In this document: piece by piece, positions 56,858 through 64,000 of the stretch
Numbering within the stretch: position 1 is the first letter of the stretch
How the letters are laid out: every line of letters begins with the position of its first letter
Source: an uncultured Roseibium sp.
Lineage (GTDB): Bacteria; Pseudomonadota; Alphaproteobacteria; Rhizobiales; Stappiaceae
Length of the DNA: 64,000 bases
Direction of reading: 5' to 3'
NCBI RefSeq assembly: GCF_963669205.1
Contig: NZ_OY769915.1
Span: 3,756,001-3,820,000, forward strand
Translations under genes and position numbers: made by a program
Notes under the pieces: generated by a model
What the model saw: only the letters and a program-made list of their open reading frames with translations
The model's database searches: none
What the model was told of the DNA's origin: nothing

Positions 56858-57109
56858 TTACGGAAGCCCGATTTCAGGCTTCACATAGACGGATAAAACT
56901 CCGTCGATTTTCTTGATGCTTTCAGCAAAATCACCGGCCTGTTCGTCCAGAAAAAATGTGACGAAATAGCTGTCACCCGCCTCCGGATTGGGCGTTGCCA
57001 GATCAAAATTGGAACGCGCATTGCGCTGTTTGCTTTCCGACGCGACTTCAATCGCGTCAGCCCCGGTCGGCTTTTCTCTTTGCAAATCCGAGAAAAGCGA
57101 GGCGGACAT
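56858..57109 (-). CDS. small propeptide/inhibitor-like protein upstream of the subtilase
   Basis: An 83-residue protein beginning MSASLFSDLQREKPTG. The last part, SYFVTFFLDEQAGDFAESIKKI then GVLSVYVKPEIGLP, resembles both the I9 propeptide fold and the N-terminal end of the neighbouring subtilase (DIFEAVYIKPPAELP). Free I9-type proteins are known as peptidase inhibitors or chaperones. The gene ends 40 bp before the peptidase start, so the two are probably cotranscribed. A longer reading to 57193 gives an unlikely hydrophobic N-terminus. The family call is inference from pattern. Confidence 0.6.
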   Translation of the reverse strand: MSASLFSDLQREKPTGADAIEVASESKQRNARSNFDLATPNPEAGDSYFVTFFLDEQAGDFAESIKKIDGVLSVYVKPEIGLP

Positions 57110-57501
57110 CAGAACGACGACTTCTGCCAAGGGAGCAACCCGCAATACCAACAAGTGACAAATAAACCACGTCAGGCTATGCCCAAAAATCAATCAATTC
57201 AACGAACAAATACCAATAAGTTAAATTCAACCAACAAAACAACCAGAAGATGACCTAAGGTAATTTATTTAATTTAATGAAATAATTAAGATACAAACAG
57301 AATTTATAAAGTGATCTATAAATTCTTACGCTCAACCATCTAGAGACTCTGGCAAAATATCTCCTCTGATACGATATTCTTGTTTAAGTTGCATGAAAAG
57401 TTGCATCTGTTCAGGCTGTGCAATGGCGGTGTACGCTTTTCATGGCCTGCCCTTGAAGAAACAATTCCGGTTCGGGCAGTGCGGCATGGGAGGGTTTCGA
57501 A
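57110..57501. other. AT-rich divergent intergenic region
   Basis: Between the small inhibitor-like gene and the Gmad2-LysM gene. The part from 57180 to 57340 is strongly AT-rich, with many AATT and TTAA steps, and probably holds promoters in both directions. Two direct repeats of AAGTTGCAT occur at 57386-57394 and 57398-57406, 12 bp apart. No gene is supported. Confidence 0.55.
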
Positions 57502-57990
57502 ATGACGGTTACACTCGACATTCAGCAGCCACAGCCTTTCGATCTCGTCGGTTCGACGATCATGATAGCGGGCAACGCCGCCGCATTCGAAGGGACACTC
57601 ACCATCCGTGTGTCCGAAGGGCATGATGAGTACTCATCCTTCACCAATGTCGGTTCGCTCGGCCTCCGGCAGTTCCAGGCCTCGATCGACATACCCGACA
57701 CGAACACGTTCCAGCTCAACAGGCTCTTCCTGACGCTGGCCGACGACACCGGCAACGAAAACGGACCTTCCGTCGTCATTCCCGTGCTTTTCGGACCGAA
57801 GATCCTGCCCGGTTACGGTGGCTGGCAGCCTTACACGGTCCAGTCGGGCGACACGCTTTCCCAGATTGCGCAGCAGCAATACGGGAACTCGAACTTCCAG
57901 CCGATCTTCGAAGCGAACCGGCACATCCTGAGCGATCCGAACGTGATCTTTCCAGGTCAGCTCCTGAGAATACCGCGCAACGACATCTGA
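57502..57990 (+). CDS. Gmad2-type immunoglobulin-like and LysM domain protein
   Basis: A 162-residue protein with two domains. Residues about 1-90 (QPQPFDLVGSTIMIAGNAAAFEGTLTIRV, then RVSEGHDEYSSFTNVGSLGLRQFQ) fit the Gmad2 Ig-like domain first named from spore germination proteins; residues about 108-160 (YTVQSGDTLSQIAQQQYGN, IFEANRHILSDPNVIFPGQLLRIP) are a full LysM peptidoglycan-binding repeat. There is no signal peptide, which is unusual for a wall-binding protein. It is divergent from the inhibitor-subtilase pair. Confidence 0.88.
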   Translation: MTVTLDIQQPQPFDLVGSTIMIAGNAAAFEGTLTIRVSEGHDEYSSFTNVGSLGLRQFQASIDIPDTNTFQLNRLFLTLADDTGNENGPSVVIPVLFGPKILPGYGGWQPYTVQSGDTLSQIAQQQYGNSNFQPIFEANRHILSDPNVIFPGQLLRIPRNDI

Positions 57991-58265
57991 CGGCACGCAG
58001 AAACCAGGGCGGCCAGACCGCACTGCGCGCGTTCTATCGCGGCTGCTGAGGCGAAGCCCGGCGGGCTTTAGTGTGCCGTATTTCATGCAGTGCGGCGCGG
58101 CATTCACGATGCGTGAGTTTCTTCTTACTTTAAGTTACTGATTTACTTTCTTTCTTCAGCTCCACTCTTCAGCTTTCACGAATTCTCGAACCGCCCGCGG
58201 TCTGGCTGCGTATCAGGAGGGAATTGATAACCGGAACAGAGATGACCGAAAGAGGAAGGGATCAG

Positions 58266-58793
58266 ATGCTATCCAAGAGGACAATCAGACAGGGCACCGG
58301 ATGCGTTACCGCATTCGTTTTCACAGCCGTCATGGCCACATCCGCCGTTGCCGACATATCCGTGCGCTTCGATGAAGGCGCACCGAAGGACAGGTTCACG
58401 TTCGAAAATGTCGGCAGTTGTCCGATCAGCGCTTCGGAGCTTGTGCTGGACATCTCCGGGTCAAAAGCGGGTCTCATCTTCGACACGACCGGTTCCGGCG
58501 CCGGTGTTGAGGTCTTTCAGCCACTCGAAATCGTCAATGGGTCGAAGTCGCTGGCAGCCGTTACGCCTGTCAAAGATGGTGACAGCGAGATCACCCTTTC
58601 CATCGCCGGCCTGCAGCCCGGTGAAAAAATCGCCTTCACGATCGACGTCGATGACACGGCCGGCGGGCGCGAGATCACCGTTTCCGGGTCGGAAATCGAA
58701 GGCGCCCTGGTAACCTTCAGCAACAAGGGTGAAACGGCGACCGCGGTTCTTTCCTCGAGCGCGACGGCGCTGGTAAAAACAGGCGCTTGCTGA
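58266..58793 (+). CDS. exported 'aggregation factor core'-type protein
   Basis: A 175-residue secreted protein. The signal peptide (SKRTIRQGTGCVTAFVFTAVMATSAVA, cut before DIS near residue 30) is followed by a beta-rich domain: SVRFDEGAPKDRFTFENVG, LVLDISGSKAGLIFDTTGSGAGVEVFQPL, and KIAFTIDVDDTAGGREITVSG, a pattern that I recall as named 'aggregation factor core' in Rhodobacterales and relatives. The acidic FTIDVDD stretch may bind calcium. AGGAAGGGA precedes ATG 58266; a TTG at 58224 with AGGAGGG is an alternative. The function is unknown. Confidence 0.65.
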   Translation: MLSKRTIRQGTGCVTAFVFTAVMATSAVADISVRFDEGAPKDRFTFENVGSCPISASELVLDISGSKAGLIFDTTGSGAGVEVFQPLEIVNGSKSLAAVTPVKDGDSEITLSIAGLQPGEKIAFTIDVDDTAGGREITVSGSEIEGALVTFSNKGETATAVLSSSATALVKTGAC

Positions 58794-58993
58794 CGCTCCG
58801 CAATGCCCTGTCTGCGGGCCTGGAGCCCCCTTTGAAGGGCTCTTGTGTTATTGGTAACGCACAACGCCCTTCAATACCGGCGGGACACGTTCCGCCTCCC
58901 TGAGAAACAGTGACCGGGCCGCCTTGAGAAACATCTTGTGCGGCCGGTTGCCCCGGGCCATCCTTTCCCGGTCAGGACAAAGATCGCCGCAGC

Positions 58994-59743
58994 ATGCCAC
59001 TCCCGAAAATCGCCGCCCTCACGCTCAACGTTGCAGATCCGGCCGGCCTCGCCGCATTCTACTGCGAGGTTCTCGGCATGAAGCGCATCGGAAATGCCTC
59101 TCCCCTTGCCGTCGGCTATGGTGGAGACGGGGCACGGCTGGAGTTCCTGCCAGGTTCCGATGCTGCGCGCTTTCACGCGGAGCGAAGCGACCGCTACTGG
59201 AAGATCGCCATCACGCTTCCGGACCTGGACTGCGCTTACCGGCAGCTGCGCGCAAGGGGCATAGAGGTCACCTCTCCGAACCAGTTTCGGGACATTGCCC
59301 GGATGAGCCATCTGGCCGATCCGGAAGGCCACACGATCGAACTTATCCAGCACACGTTCGACGGCAATGCCCTGACCCGCCAGGGCGACGATGCCCTGCC
59401 CCTCGGCGGTGGCGCGCAGCTTGGCCTGATCACGCTGCGCACCGACGATCTGGACGCGGAATTCAGTACCTGCCGGGACAAATTCGGCATGCGCTATCTG
59501 TCACGCCAGGATGTGCCTGACCTCGGGTTCTGCCTGTATTTCTTCGCCTTCACCGACGAGACCCCGCCCGTTCCGAATGTCGATGCGGTCGAAAACCGTG
59601 AATGGCTGTGGCAGCGCCCCTATACGGTGCTGGAGTTCCAGCACAGGAACGAGGGGCGCATTGCCCACCGGTCCGGCGACAAGCTGGGAGCCGCCACCGT
59701 CGCGATCGAAACCCCCGGCGGGCGAAAAACCATGCTGCGCTGA
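58994..59743 (+). CDS. VOC family (glyoxalase/bleomycin resistance/dioxygenase-like) protein
   Basis: A 249-residue protein of two VOC modules. The first (residues 4-115) reads IAALTLNVADPAGLAAFYCEVLGM and MSHLADPEGHTIELIQHT; the second (residues about 130-225) LGLITLRTDDLDAEFSTC and FCLYFFAFTDE, ending in YTVLEFQHR. The metal-binding residues (His/Glu) appear in the first half and a glutamate in the second, so a metal enzyme is possible. The substrate is unknown. Confidence 0.85.
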   Translation: MPLPKIAALTLNVADPAGLAAFYCEVLGMKRIGNASPLAVGYGGDGARLEFLPGSDAARFHAERSDRYWKIAITLPDLDCAYRQLRARGIEVTSPNQFRDIARMSHLADPEGHTIELIQHTFDGNALTRQGDDALPLGGGAQLGLITLRTDDLDAEFSTCRDKFGMRYLSRQDVPDLGFCLYFFAFTDETPPVPNVDAVENREWLWQRPYTVLEFQHRNEGRIAHRSGDKLGAATVAIETPGGRKTMLR

Positions 59744-59773
59744 ACCTCCGCCCGGCAAATACCCGGCGAAATG

Positions 59774-59797
59774 AAAAAGCCCGCCAAACGGCGGGCT
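59774..59797 (-). terminator. intrinsic terminator of rpsD
   Basis: Stem GCCCGCC / GGCGGGC with loop AAAC and an A-run on the plus strand, i.e. a T-run on the minus strand, 26 bp beyond the rpsD stop. Confidence 0.88.
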
Positions 59798-59822
59798 TCT
59801 CCGGAACAATATTCGGCGCTGA

Positions 59823-60440
59823 TCAGCGCGAATAGAACTCGACAACAAGGTTCGGTTCCATCTGCACCGGGTACGGCACATCTGCGAACGCGGGAACGCG
59901 GTTGTAGGTTGCGGTCAACTTGGCATGGTCGGCATCGACATAGTCCGGAACGTCACGCTCTGCGGACTGCACGGCTTCCAGAACCAGCGCAAGCTGCTTG
60001 GAGCGCTCACGGATCTCGACAACATCGCCCGGGCGCAGCTGGTAGCTCGGGATGTTCACGCGCTTGCCATTGACCTTGATGTGGCCGTGGTTGATGAACT
60101 GACGGGCAGCAAAAACGGTCGGAACGAACTTGGCGCGATAGATGATCGCGTCGAGACGGCGCTCCAGCAGGCCAATCAGGTTTTCCGAGGTATCGCCTTT
60201 CAGACGGGACGCTTCGGCATAGACCTTGCGGAACTGCTTTTCGGAAATGTTGCCGTAGTAGCCTTTCAGCTTCTGCTTGGCGCGGAGCTGAACACCGAAG
60301 TCGGACAGTTTGCCCTTGCGGCGCTGGCCGTGCTGGCCTGGACCATATTCACGCTTGTTGGCCGGGCTCTTCGGACGACCCCAGATGTTTTCGCCCATCC
60401 GGCGGTCGAGTTTGTATTTAACGCTGTGGCGCTTTGACAT
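59823..60440 (-). CDS. rpsD: 30S ribosomal protein S4
   Basis: A primary 16S rRNA-binding protein that starts assembly of the 30S body. The 205 residues begin MSKRHSVKYKLDRRMGENIWG and include the S4 RNA-binding motif RLDAIIYRAKFVPTVFAARQFINHGHIKVNG near residue 92. The gene stands alone rather than in an alpha operon, as in other members of the class. Its leader carries competing hairpins (see the leader feature). Confidence 0.98.
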   Translation of the reverse strand: MSKRHSVKYKLDRRMGENIWGRPKSPANKREYGPGQHGQRRKGKLSDFGVQLRAKQKLKGYYGNISEKQFRKVYAEASRLKGDTSENLIGLLERRLDAIIYRAKFVPTVFAARQFINHGHIKVNGKRVNIPSYQLRPGDVVEIRERSKQLALVLEAVQSAERDVPDYVDADHAKLTATYNRVPAFADVPYPVQMEPNLVVEFYSR

Positions 60441-60444
60441 CGCG

Positions 60445-60495
60445 GTTTCCTTTGAATTCGCGTTGTTGTTCTAAAAGGAAACGCGCCCTCCTTTA
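60445..60495 (-). promoter_or_regulatory. rpsD leader with two mutually exclusive hairpins
   Basis: On the minus strand GTTTCCTTT (60482-60474) and AAAGGAAAC (60453-60445) are perfect 9-bp complements; the second contains the rpsD ribosome site AAAGGA. An upstream AAAGGA (60494-60489), followed by GGG and so reading AAGGAGG, can pair instead with TCCTTT (60479-60474). The two pairings share TCCTTT and exclude each other, so the upstream segment would release the ribosome site. Confidence 0.45.
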
Positions 60496-61062
60496 TCCTG
60501 ACCCAAGGCATATGCCTTCAGGCCCGGATCGACAGGGGTTCAACAAGCGGCGCCGGCTGAACACCCACGGGTGCGTAGATCCGGAAGGCAAAACCCGCCG
60601 GACCGCGCGGGAGATACAGTGATCACCTTCAAATGTCAACGGCGACGCTTCGTCTGCACCGTCCTTGCGTGGACAAAGGTCGCTTCGTATGGACCCGGGA
60701 CAGCCGAAGCGCGTTGGTGACAGCGCCGCGAACAAGCGTTGCAGCATCAAGCAAATCACGGCACAGCGCGCAGATTTTCAGCGAATCGAACGGCGGACAG
60801 CGTGCAAACAAGGCACTTTTCTGCCAGATGGCCAGAAAAAAAATTCAACGAAAGACAATCGATATCAAACGCTTGAATTAACTTAATTTAAACGGGAGCC
60901 GCCGTTACGGAAAAACAATGCATACATTTAGGAAAAATTAATTGCAATTTTTCACTATGCAATCACCCCTGCAACCATGGATATTAATATCAGTGGCAAT
61001 TGAGGGCATGACATTACGAAAAGAAGGGCTCTTGCGCCCCTGGCCTGTTTCCAGGATCCAAC
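60496..61062. other. intergenic region between rpsD and the GGDEF gene
   Basis: No gene is supported. It includes a perfect palindrome AAGGCATATGCCTT (about 60504-60518) in the rpsD upstream part, an AT-rich stretch from 60830 to 61010, and a hairpin GAAAAATT / AATTTTTC (60933-60954) flanked by TGCATA and TATGCA arms, in front of the GGDEF gene. Confidence 0.5.
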
Positions 61063-62859
61063 ATGCACGCCAATATCAACCCTCCGCAGGATAAGGACCT
61101 GTGCAGCTCAGCGAGCGAATTGCAATCCGCTGACGACTGTTGCAGCCAGGTCGATTTCCTGCTTCAGCCAATTGCCGACATCGGAACTGGCGTTGTCTAC
61201 GGCTACGATGCGCAGCCGCGGGTCGTCGACGCGACCATTGTCGCAACCTACGAAGAGCTGACTGAAATTGCATTCAGGAAGGGTCTGCTGCCTGATTTGA
61301 ACACTCTGCTTTTCGAAAAGGTTCTAACCAGCTTCAAGAAGCTCCGTATCGCGCAGGGGACAAAGCTTTTTTTCAAGCTGGACGGACGGGATCTCGGCCA
61401 TCAGCGGCATCCGGGAACGACCTTTTCCTCGAAGGTTCTCGCCGCCGGCCTGCAAACCCACCAGATCTGCATTGCCTTTTCCGAGCGTCACAGGCAGACG
61501 GTGGCCGATGGCGTCGAACAAGCCATCGATGACCTGCGCAATTCCGGCTTCATGATTGCCCTGGTGGAGTTCGGGCAGGCGTCCTCCGAGCTGCGCATGG
61601 TCCACGATCTTTCGCCCGACTATGTCAAGATCGACCGGTTTTTTCTCGCCAATGTCGACAGCGATCCGCGCAGGAAGCTTTTCGTAACGACAGTGGCGAA
61701 CCTTGCCCATGTACTCGGAGCGCGCGTCATTGCCGAGGGAGCGGAAACAGAGCGGGAGTTCAAGGCCTGCCGCGATATCGGCTGCGATCTGGTTCAGGGC
61801 GCATTCGTTGCCGGTCCGATTTCCAGGCCTGCCTCCGTGAAGTTGTTCTACGAGCATTTGAGGCGACCCGAAGCCGGTCTGAAGAGGCGCAGCGAGCAAG
61901 ACAGGATACGCAGCGAACTGATTCAGCTGCCGACGATCAATCTTCATGCCTCTATGGGTGAACTTCTGGACATGGTTGTTCATAACCAGGAGGGAAATGC
62001 GATCCCGGTCGTCGACGACAACCAGGAGCCGCGGGGATTCGTTCACGAACGGGATCTGAAGAAATACCTCTATTCCGGCGCGACCACCGACGAAAAACCG
62101 CATCTTGATCTGGAAGCACCGATAAGGCCCTTTGTCCGCGCCTGCCCGATCGCCGATATCAATTCCAACGCCGACATGCTTCTGGTGACATTTGCCTCGT
62201 CGATCAATTCCGACGGCATCATTCTGACCGAGAACTTTCACTATGCAGGGTTCCTGTCGGCGACGTCGCTCCTGAAGATCATTCACGAAAAGCGCCTTCA
62301 GGAAGCCCAGGACCAGAATCCGCTGACCCGTCTTCCCGGCAACAGCGCTGTCACGCGCTATATTGCCGAAGCCGCCCGCAAGGGGTCGCACGAGCGTCAT
62401 CTGTGCTACCTCGACTTCGACAACTTCAAGCCCTTCAACGACACCTACGGCTACAAACAGGGTGACCGCGCCATCATCCTGTTCAGCGAATTGCTGCAGC
62501 GGCACGTCTCCGGCACCGGTACGTTTCACGGCCATGTCGGCGGAGATGATTTCTTTGCCGGGTTTCAGCAGATGGACCAGACGGATGTCGCGTCCCGTCT
62601 GCTCACCCTCAAGCGCGCTTTCCGGGACGACGTGGAGAGCTTTTACGAACCCGTGCACCGCGATCAGGGTTTCATGGAAGCACAGGACCGTTTCGGCACG
62701 ACCCGGCAATTCCCGCTTTTGCAGTGTTCGATCTCAATTCTCAGCTTGTCCAGGGGTTTGACAATGCATCCCGATGCACTGAATGACGAGATCAGCAGTC
62801 TCAAGCTCGCGGCCAAACGCTCAGACGACGGCATCGCCGTCAAGAGCCTCGCCGCCTAG
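61063..62859 (+). CDS. EAL-CBS-GGDEF protein with degenerate EAL and GGDDF motif
   Basis: A 598-residue cyclic-di-GMP-type protein. The EAL domain (residues about 30-270) has lost its signature: YDAQPR replaces YEALLR, and VEFGQASSE replaces DDFGTGYSS, so phosphodiesterase activity is not expected; KIDRFF remains. CBS-like segments lie at about 285-400 (MGELLDMVVHNQEGNAIPVVDD). The GGDEF domain (residues 420-590) has LDFDNFKPFNDTYGYKQGD and HVGGDDFFAGF, a GGDDF variant that may lower or alter activity. No membrane segment is seen. The TAG stop lies in the CTAG that borders MITE copy B. Confidence 0.88.
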   Translation: MHANINPPQDKDLCSSASELQSADDCCSQVDFLLQPIADIGTGVVYGYDAQPRVVDATIVATYEELTEIAFRKGLLPDLNTLLFEKVLTSFKKLRIAQGTKLFFKLDGRDLGHQRHPGTTFSSKVLAAGLQTHQICIAFSERHRQTVADGVEQAIDDLRNSGFMIALVEFGQASSELRMVHDLSPDYVKIDRFFLANVDSDPRRKLFVTTVANLAHVLGARVIAEGAETEREFKACRDIGCDLVQGAFVAGPISRPASVKLFYEHLRRPEAGLKRRSEQDRIRSELIQLPTINLHASMGELLDMVVHNQEGNAIPVVDDNQEPRGFVHERDLKKYLYSGATTDEKPHLDLEAPIRPFVRACPIADINSNADMLLVTFASSINSDGIILTENFHYAGFLSATSLLKIIHEKRLQEAQDQNPLTRLPGNSAVTRYIAEAARKGSHERHLCYLDFDNFKPFNDTYGYKQGDRAIILFSELLQRHVSGTGTFHGHVGGDDFFAGFQQMDQTDVASRLLTLKRAFRDDVESFYEPVHRDQGFMEAQDRFGTTRQFPLLQCSISILSLSRGLTMHPDALNDEISSLKLAAKRSDDGIAVKSLAA

Positions 62860-63121
62860 GGTACGGACCCATAAATGAGGCTGAAATGGCATGCGAAATG
62901 GCGAAATTCCGTTAGGAAGGGTGTGCGGAGCGGGCTTCGTGCCCGGTCAAGCACGCTGACGACACGGGGTAAAGCCATTTCCATGTCCTTCGGATTTGAC
63001 CGGATTGCGCCTCCCCGGCGTCGCGGAAGGCTCGAAAATGAACCACATTTCCTGCGCTTCCGCTCCTTGAGGAGAAGCAATCCGCCTCAAACCATTTCCG
63101 CCTCATTTATGAGTCCGTACC
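62860..63121. mobile_element. MITE-like element, copy B
   Basis: A 262-bp relative of the element at 27552-27812, with the same terminal inverted repeats starting GGTACGGACYCATAAATGA and conserved internal blocks such as GTCCTTCGGATTTG and GAAAATGAACCACATTTCC. It is flanked by CTAG on the left (62856-62859) and ATAG on the right (63122-63125), an imperfect duplication. It lies between the stop codons of the GGDEF gene and murI, and its right end encodes the last four codons and stop of murI. Confidence 0.85.
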
Positions 63122-63910
63122 ATAGAGCGTCAGCCCGAAACCCGCCAGCAGGCGCATCAGCGCCGGGTCTTTGGGCGCAGAGGTAAACACGGCCCGATCC
63201 AACGCATCAGATGGCGCACGCGCGGCATTTCCGTTCAGCACGCGCACAAGCTGACGCGCAATGGCTTCAGCCGGATCCAGCCAGTCGACCGGCCAGGGAG
63301 CAATCTTGCGGAAGCGGTTCGCCAGAAACGGATAGTGCGTGCACGCAAGCACCACGACATCCGTCCTTTTGCCGTCCCGTTCCAGAAAACAATCGGAGAT
63401 CTCTGCAAGGAGTTCTTCGTCCGCGACCTCCTGACCGCGCAGGTGCCGTTCGGACAATTCCGCCAGCTTGTCGGAACCGACCAGACGCACGTGGCACTGC
63501 CTGGCAAAGCTGTCGATCAGGCTGCGCGTATAGGTTCTGCGCACCGTTCCGGGGGTCGCCAGCACCGATATGAGGCCCGAGGCCGTCTGTTCCGCTGCCG
63601 GCTTGATCGCCGGGACGGTTCCGACAAAGGGTGTTGTGGGATGGGCCTTGCGCAGCACCTCGCCGGCAAGCGTGAATGCTGTGTTACATGCGATTACGAC
63701 CGCCTTCGGCCGGTGGTTCGCGATCAGGTCTTGAAACAGTGACAGCAAACGCGCCTTGAGGTCGTCCTCGGCCCAGCGGCCGATCGGAAAGGCGGCGTCA
63801 TCGGCCACATAGAGCAGGGTTTCGTACGGCAGCAGGTAACGCGCCTCACGCAGGACAGTCAGGCCACCGAGACCGGAATCGAAGATCAGGACCGGCCGAT
63901 CGCGATGCAT
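63107..63910 (-). CDS. murI: glutamate racemase
   Basis: Makes D-glutamate for peptidoglycan; cytoplasmic. The 267-residue protein has the first catalytic cysteine in VVIACNTAFTLAGE near residue 74 and the second in VVVLACTHYPFLANRF near 187, with FDSGLGGLTVLREA near 11 binding substrate. The start at 63910 begins MHRDRPVLIFDSG; a longer reading to 63991 overlaps the upstream gene. The last codons (GTDS and TAA) come from the terminal repeat of MITE copy B, so the C-terminus has been altered by the insertion, by an unknown number of residues. Confidence 0.94.
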   Translation of the reverse strand: MHRDRPVLIFDSGLGGLTVLREARYLLPYETLLYVADDAAFPIGRWAEDDLKARLLSLFQDLIANHRPKAVVIACNTAFTLAGEVLRKAHPTTPFVGTVPAIKPAAEQTASGLISVLATPGTVRRTYTRSLIDSFARQCHVRLVGSDKLAELSERHLRGQEVADEELLAEISDCFLERDGKRTDVVVLACTHYPFLANRFRKIAPWPVDWLDPAEAIARQLVRVLNGNAARAPSDALDRAVFTSAPKDPALMRLLAGFGLTLYGTDS

Positions 63911-63920
63911 CAGTGCGCTT

Positions 63921-64000
63921 TCAGTCTCCACGTCCCTCACCGCCACGATCCTTGCGCGGCCGCGGCTCGCGCTTTTCAAGCGACGCGACAATGCCGCGCA
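63921..64000 (-). CDS. C-terminal end of an upstream gene, possibly an RNA methyltransferase (partial)
   Basis: The frame reads RGIVASLEKREPRPRKDRG and ends at TGA 63921-63923, 10 bp before the murI start, so the gene continues off the right edge and is cotranscribed with murI. A basic tail of this kind is seen on TrmH/SpoU-like RNA methyltransferases, which often precede murI in related genomes. That assignment comes from context and memory, not from a domain in view. Confidence 0.4.
   Translation of the reverse strand, partial: RGIVASLEKREPRPRKDRGGEGRGD

Noticed and set aside
57340..57624. A minus-strand frame of 94 codons overlapping the Gmad2-LysM start
   Set aside because: It has no ribosome site and overlaps a well-supported gene in the opposite strand.

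Overview
The window looks like a chromosomal segment of an alphaproteobacterium with high G+C, most likely a marine member of the Hyphomicrobiales close to Roseibium/Labrenzia/Stappia. The evidence is the gene content: a DUF1476 ATP-synthase zeta inhibitor, DUF2336, the purS/purQ split with a micro-gene between them, an ArsR-methyltransferase regulator in front of metF and metH, a fused indolepyruvate ferredoxin oxidoreductase, and the purL-bolA-grxD order. I see no tRNA, rRNA, phage, CRISPR array or full insertion sequence. Genus-level placement is inference.

Layout. 0-9 kb: a partial NIPSNAP gene, an ArsR regulator, MAPEG and LysE membrane proteins, a 47-codon gene with paired palindromes in its promoter, then the methionine operon (sahR-like regulator, metF, metH) on the minus strand with a perfect 22-bp palindrome upstream. 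9-15 kb: a VOC-family remnant, two glycosyltransferases, a large MscS channel and a DUF2336 protein. 15-24 kb: a DUF1127-like small gene, indolepyruvate ferredoxin oxidoreductase with a divergent Lrp regulator, a PepSY protein, a D-amino-acid dehydrogenase and a BASS-type transporter. 24-29 kb: rpe with an apparent one-base deletion, FkbM methyltransferase, APC permease, MITE copy A and an MFS transporter.

29-44 kb holds most of a purine pathway on the plus strand (purB, purC, purS, micro-gene, purQ, purL) followed by bolA, a small membrane gene and grxD, which belong to iron-sulfur handling. Behind grxD lies an array of four 175-177 bp tandem repeats plus a partial fifth. 44-54 kb: a DUF427-class III cyclase fusion, an SGNH hydrolase, a chain of four overlapping genes (FAD oxidoreductase, membrane methyltransferase, DUF4149, DUF427), and a LysR-controlled dehydrogenase pair. 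54-64 kb: ttcA, a subtilase with a small inhibitor/propeptide-like partner and a divergent Gmad2-LysM protein, a secreted 'aggregation factor core' type protein, a VOC protein, rpsD with a possible two-state leader, a degenerate EAL-CBS-GGDEF protein, MITE copy B, and murI.

The most notable signals are: (1) a family of about 261-bp MITE-like elements inserted at CTAG stop codons, with substitutions mirrored between their two ends, one of which supplies the last codons of murI; (2) mutually exclusive hairpins around the rpsD Shine-Dalgarno; (3) the DUF427-cyclase fusion next to a free DUF427 gene; (4) a free-standing subtilase-propeptide-like protein; (5) a frameshift in rpe; (6) the promoter palindromes of two small genes. 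No single large undescribed system is evident.
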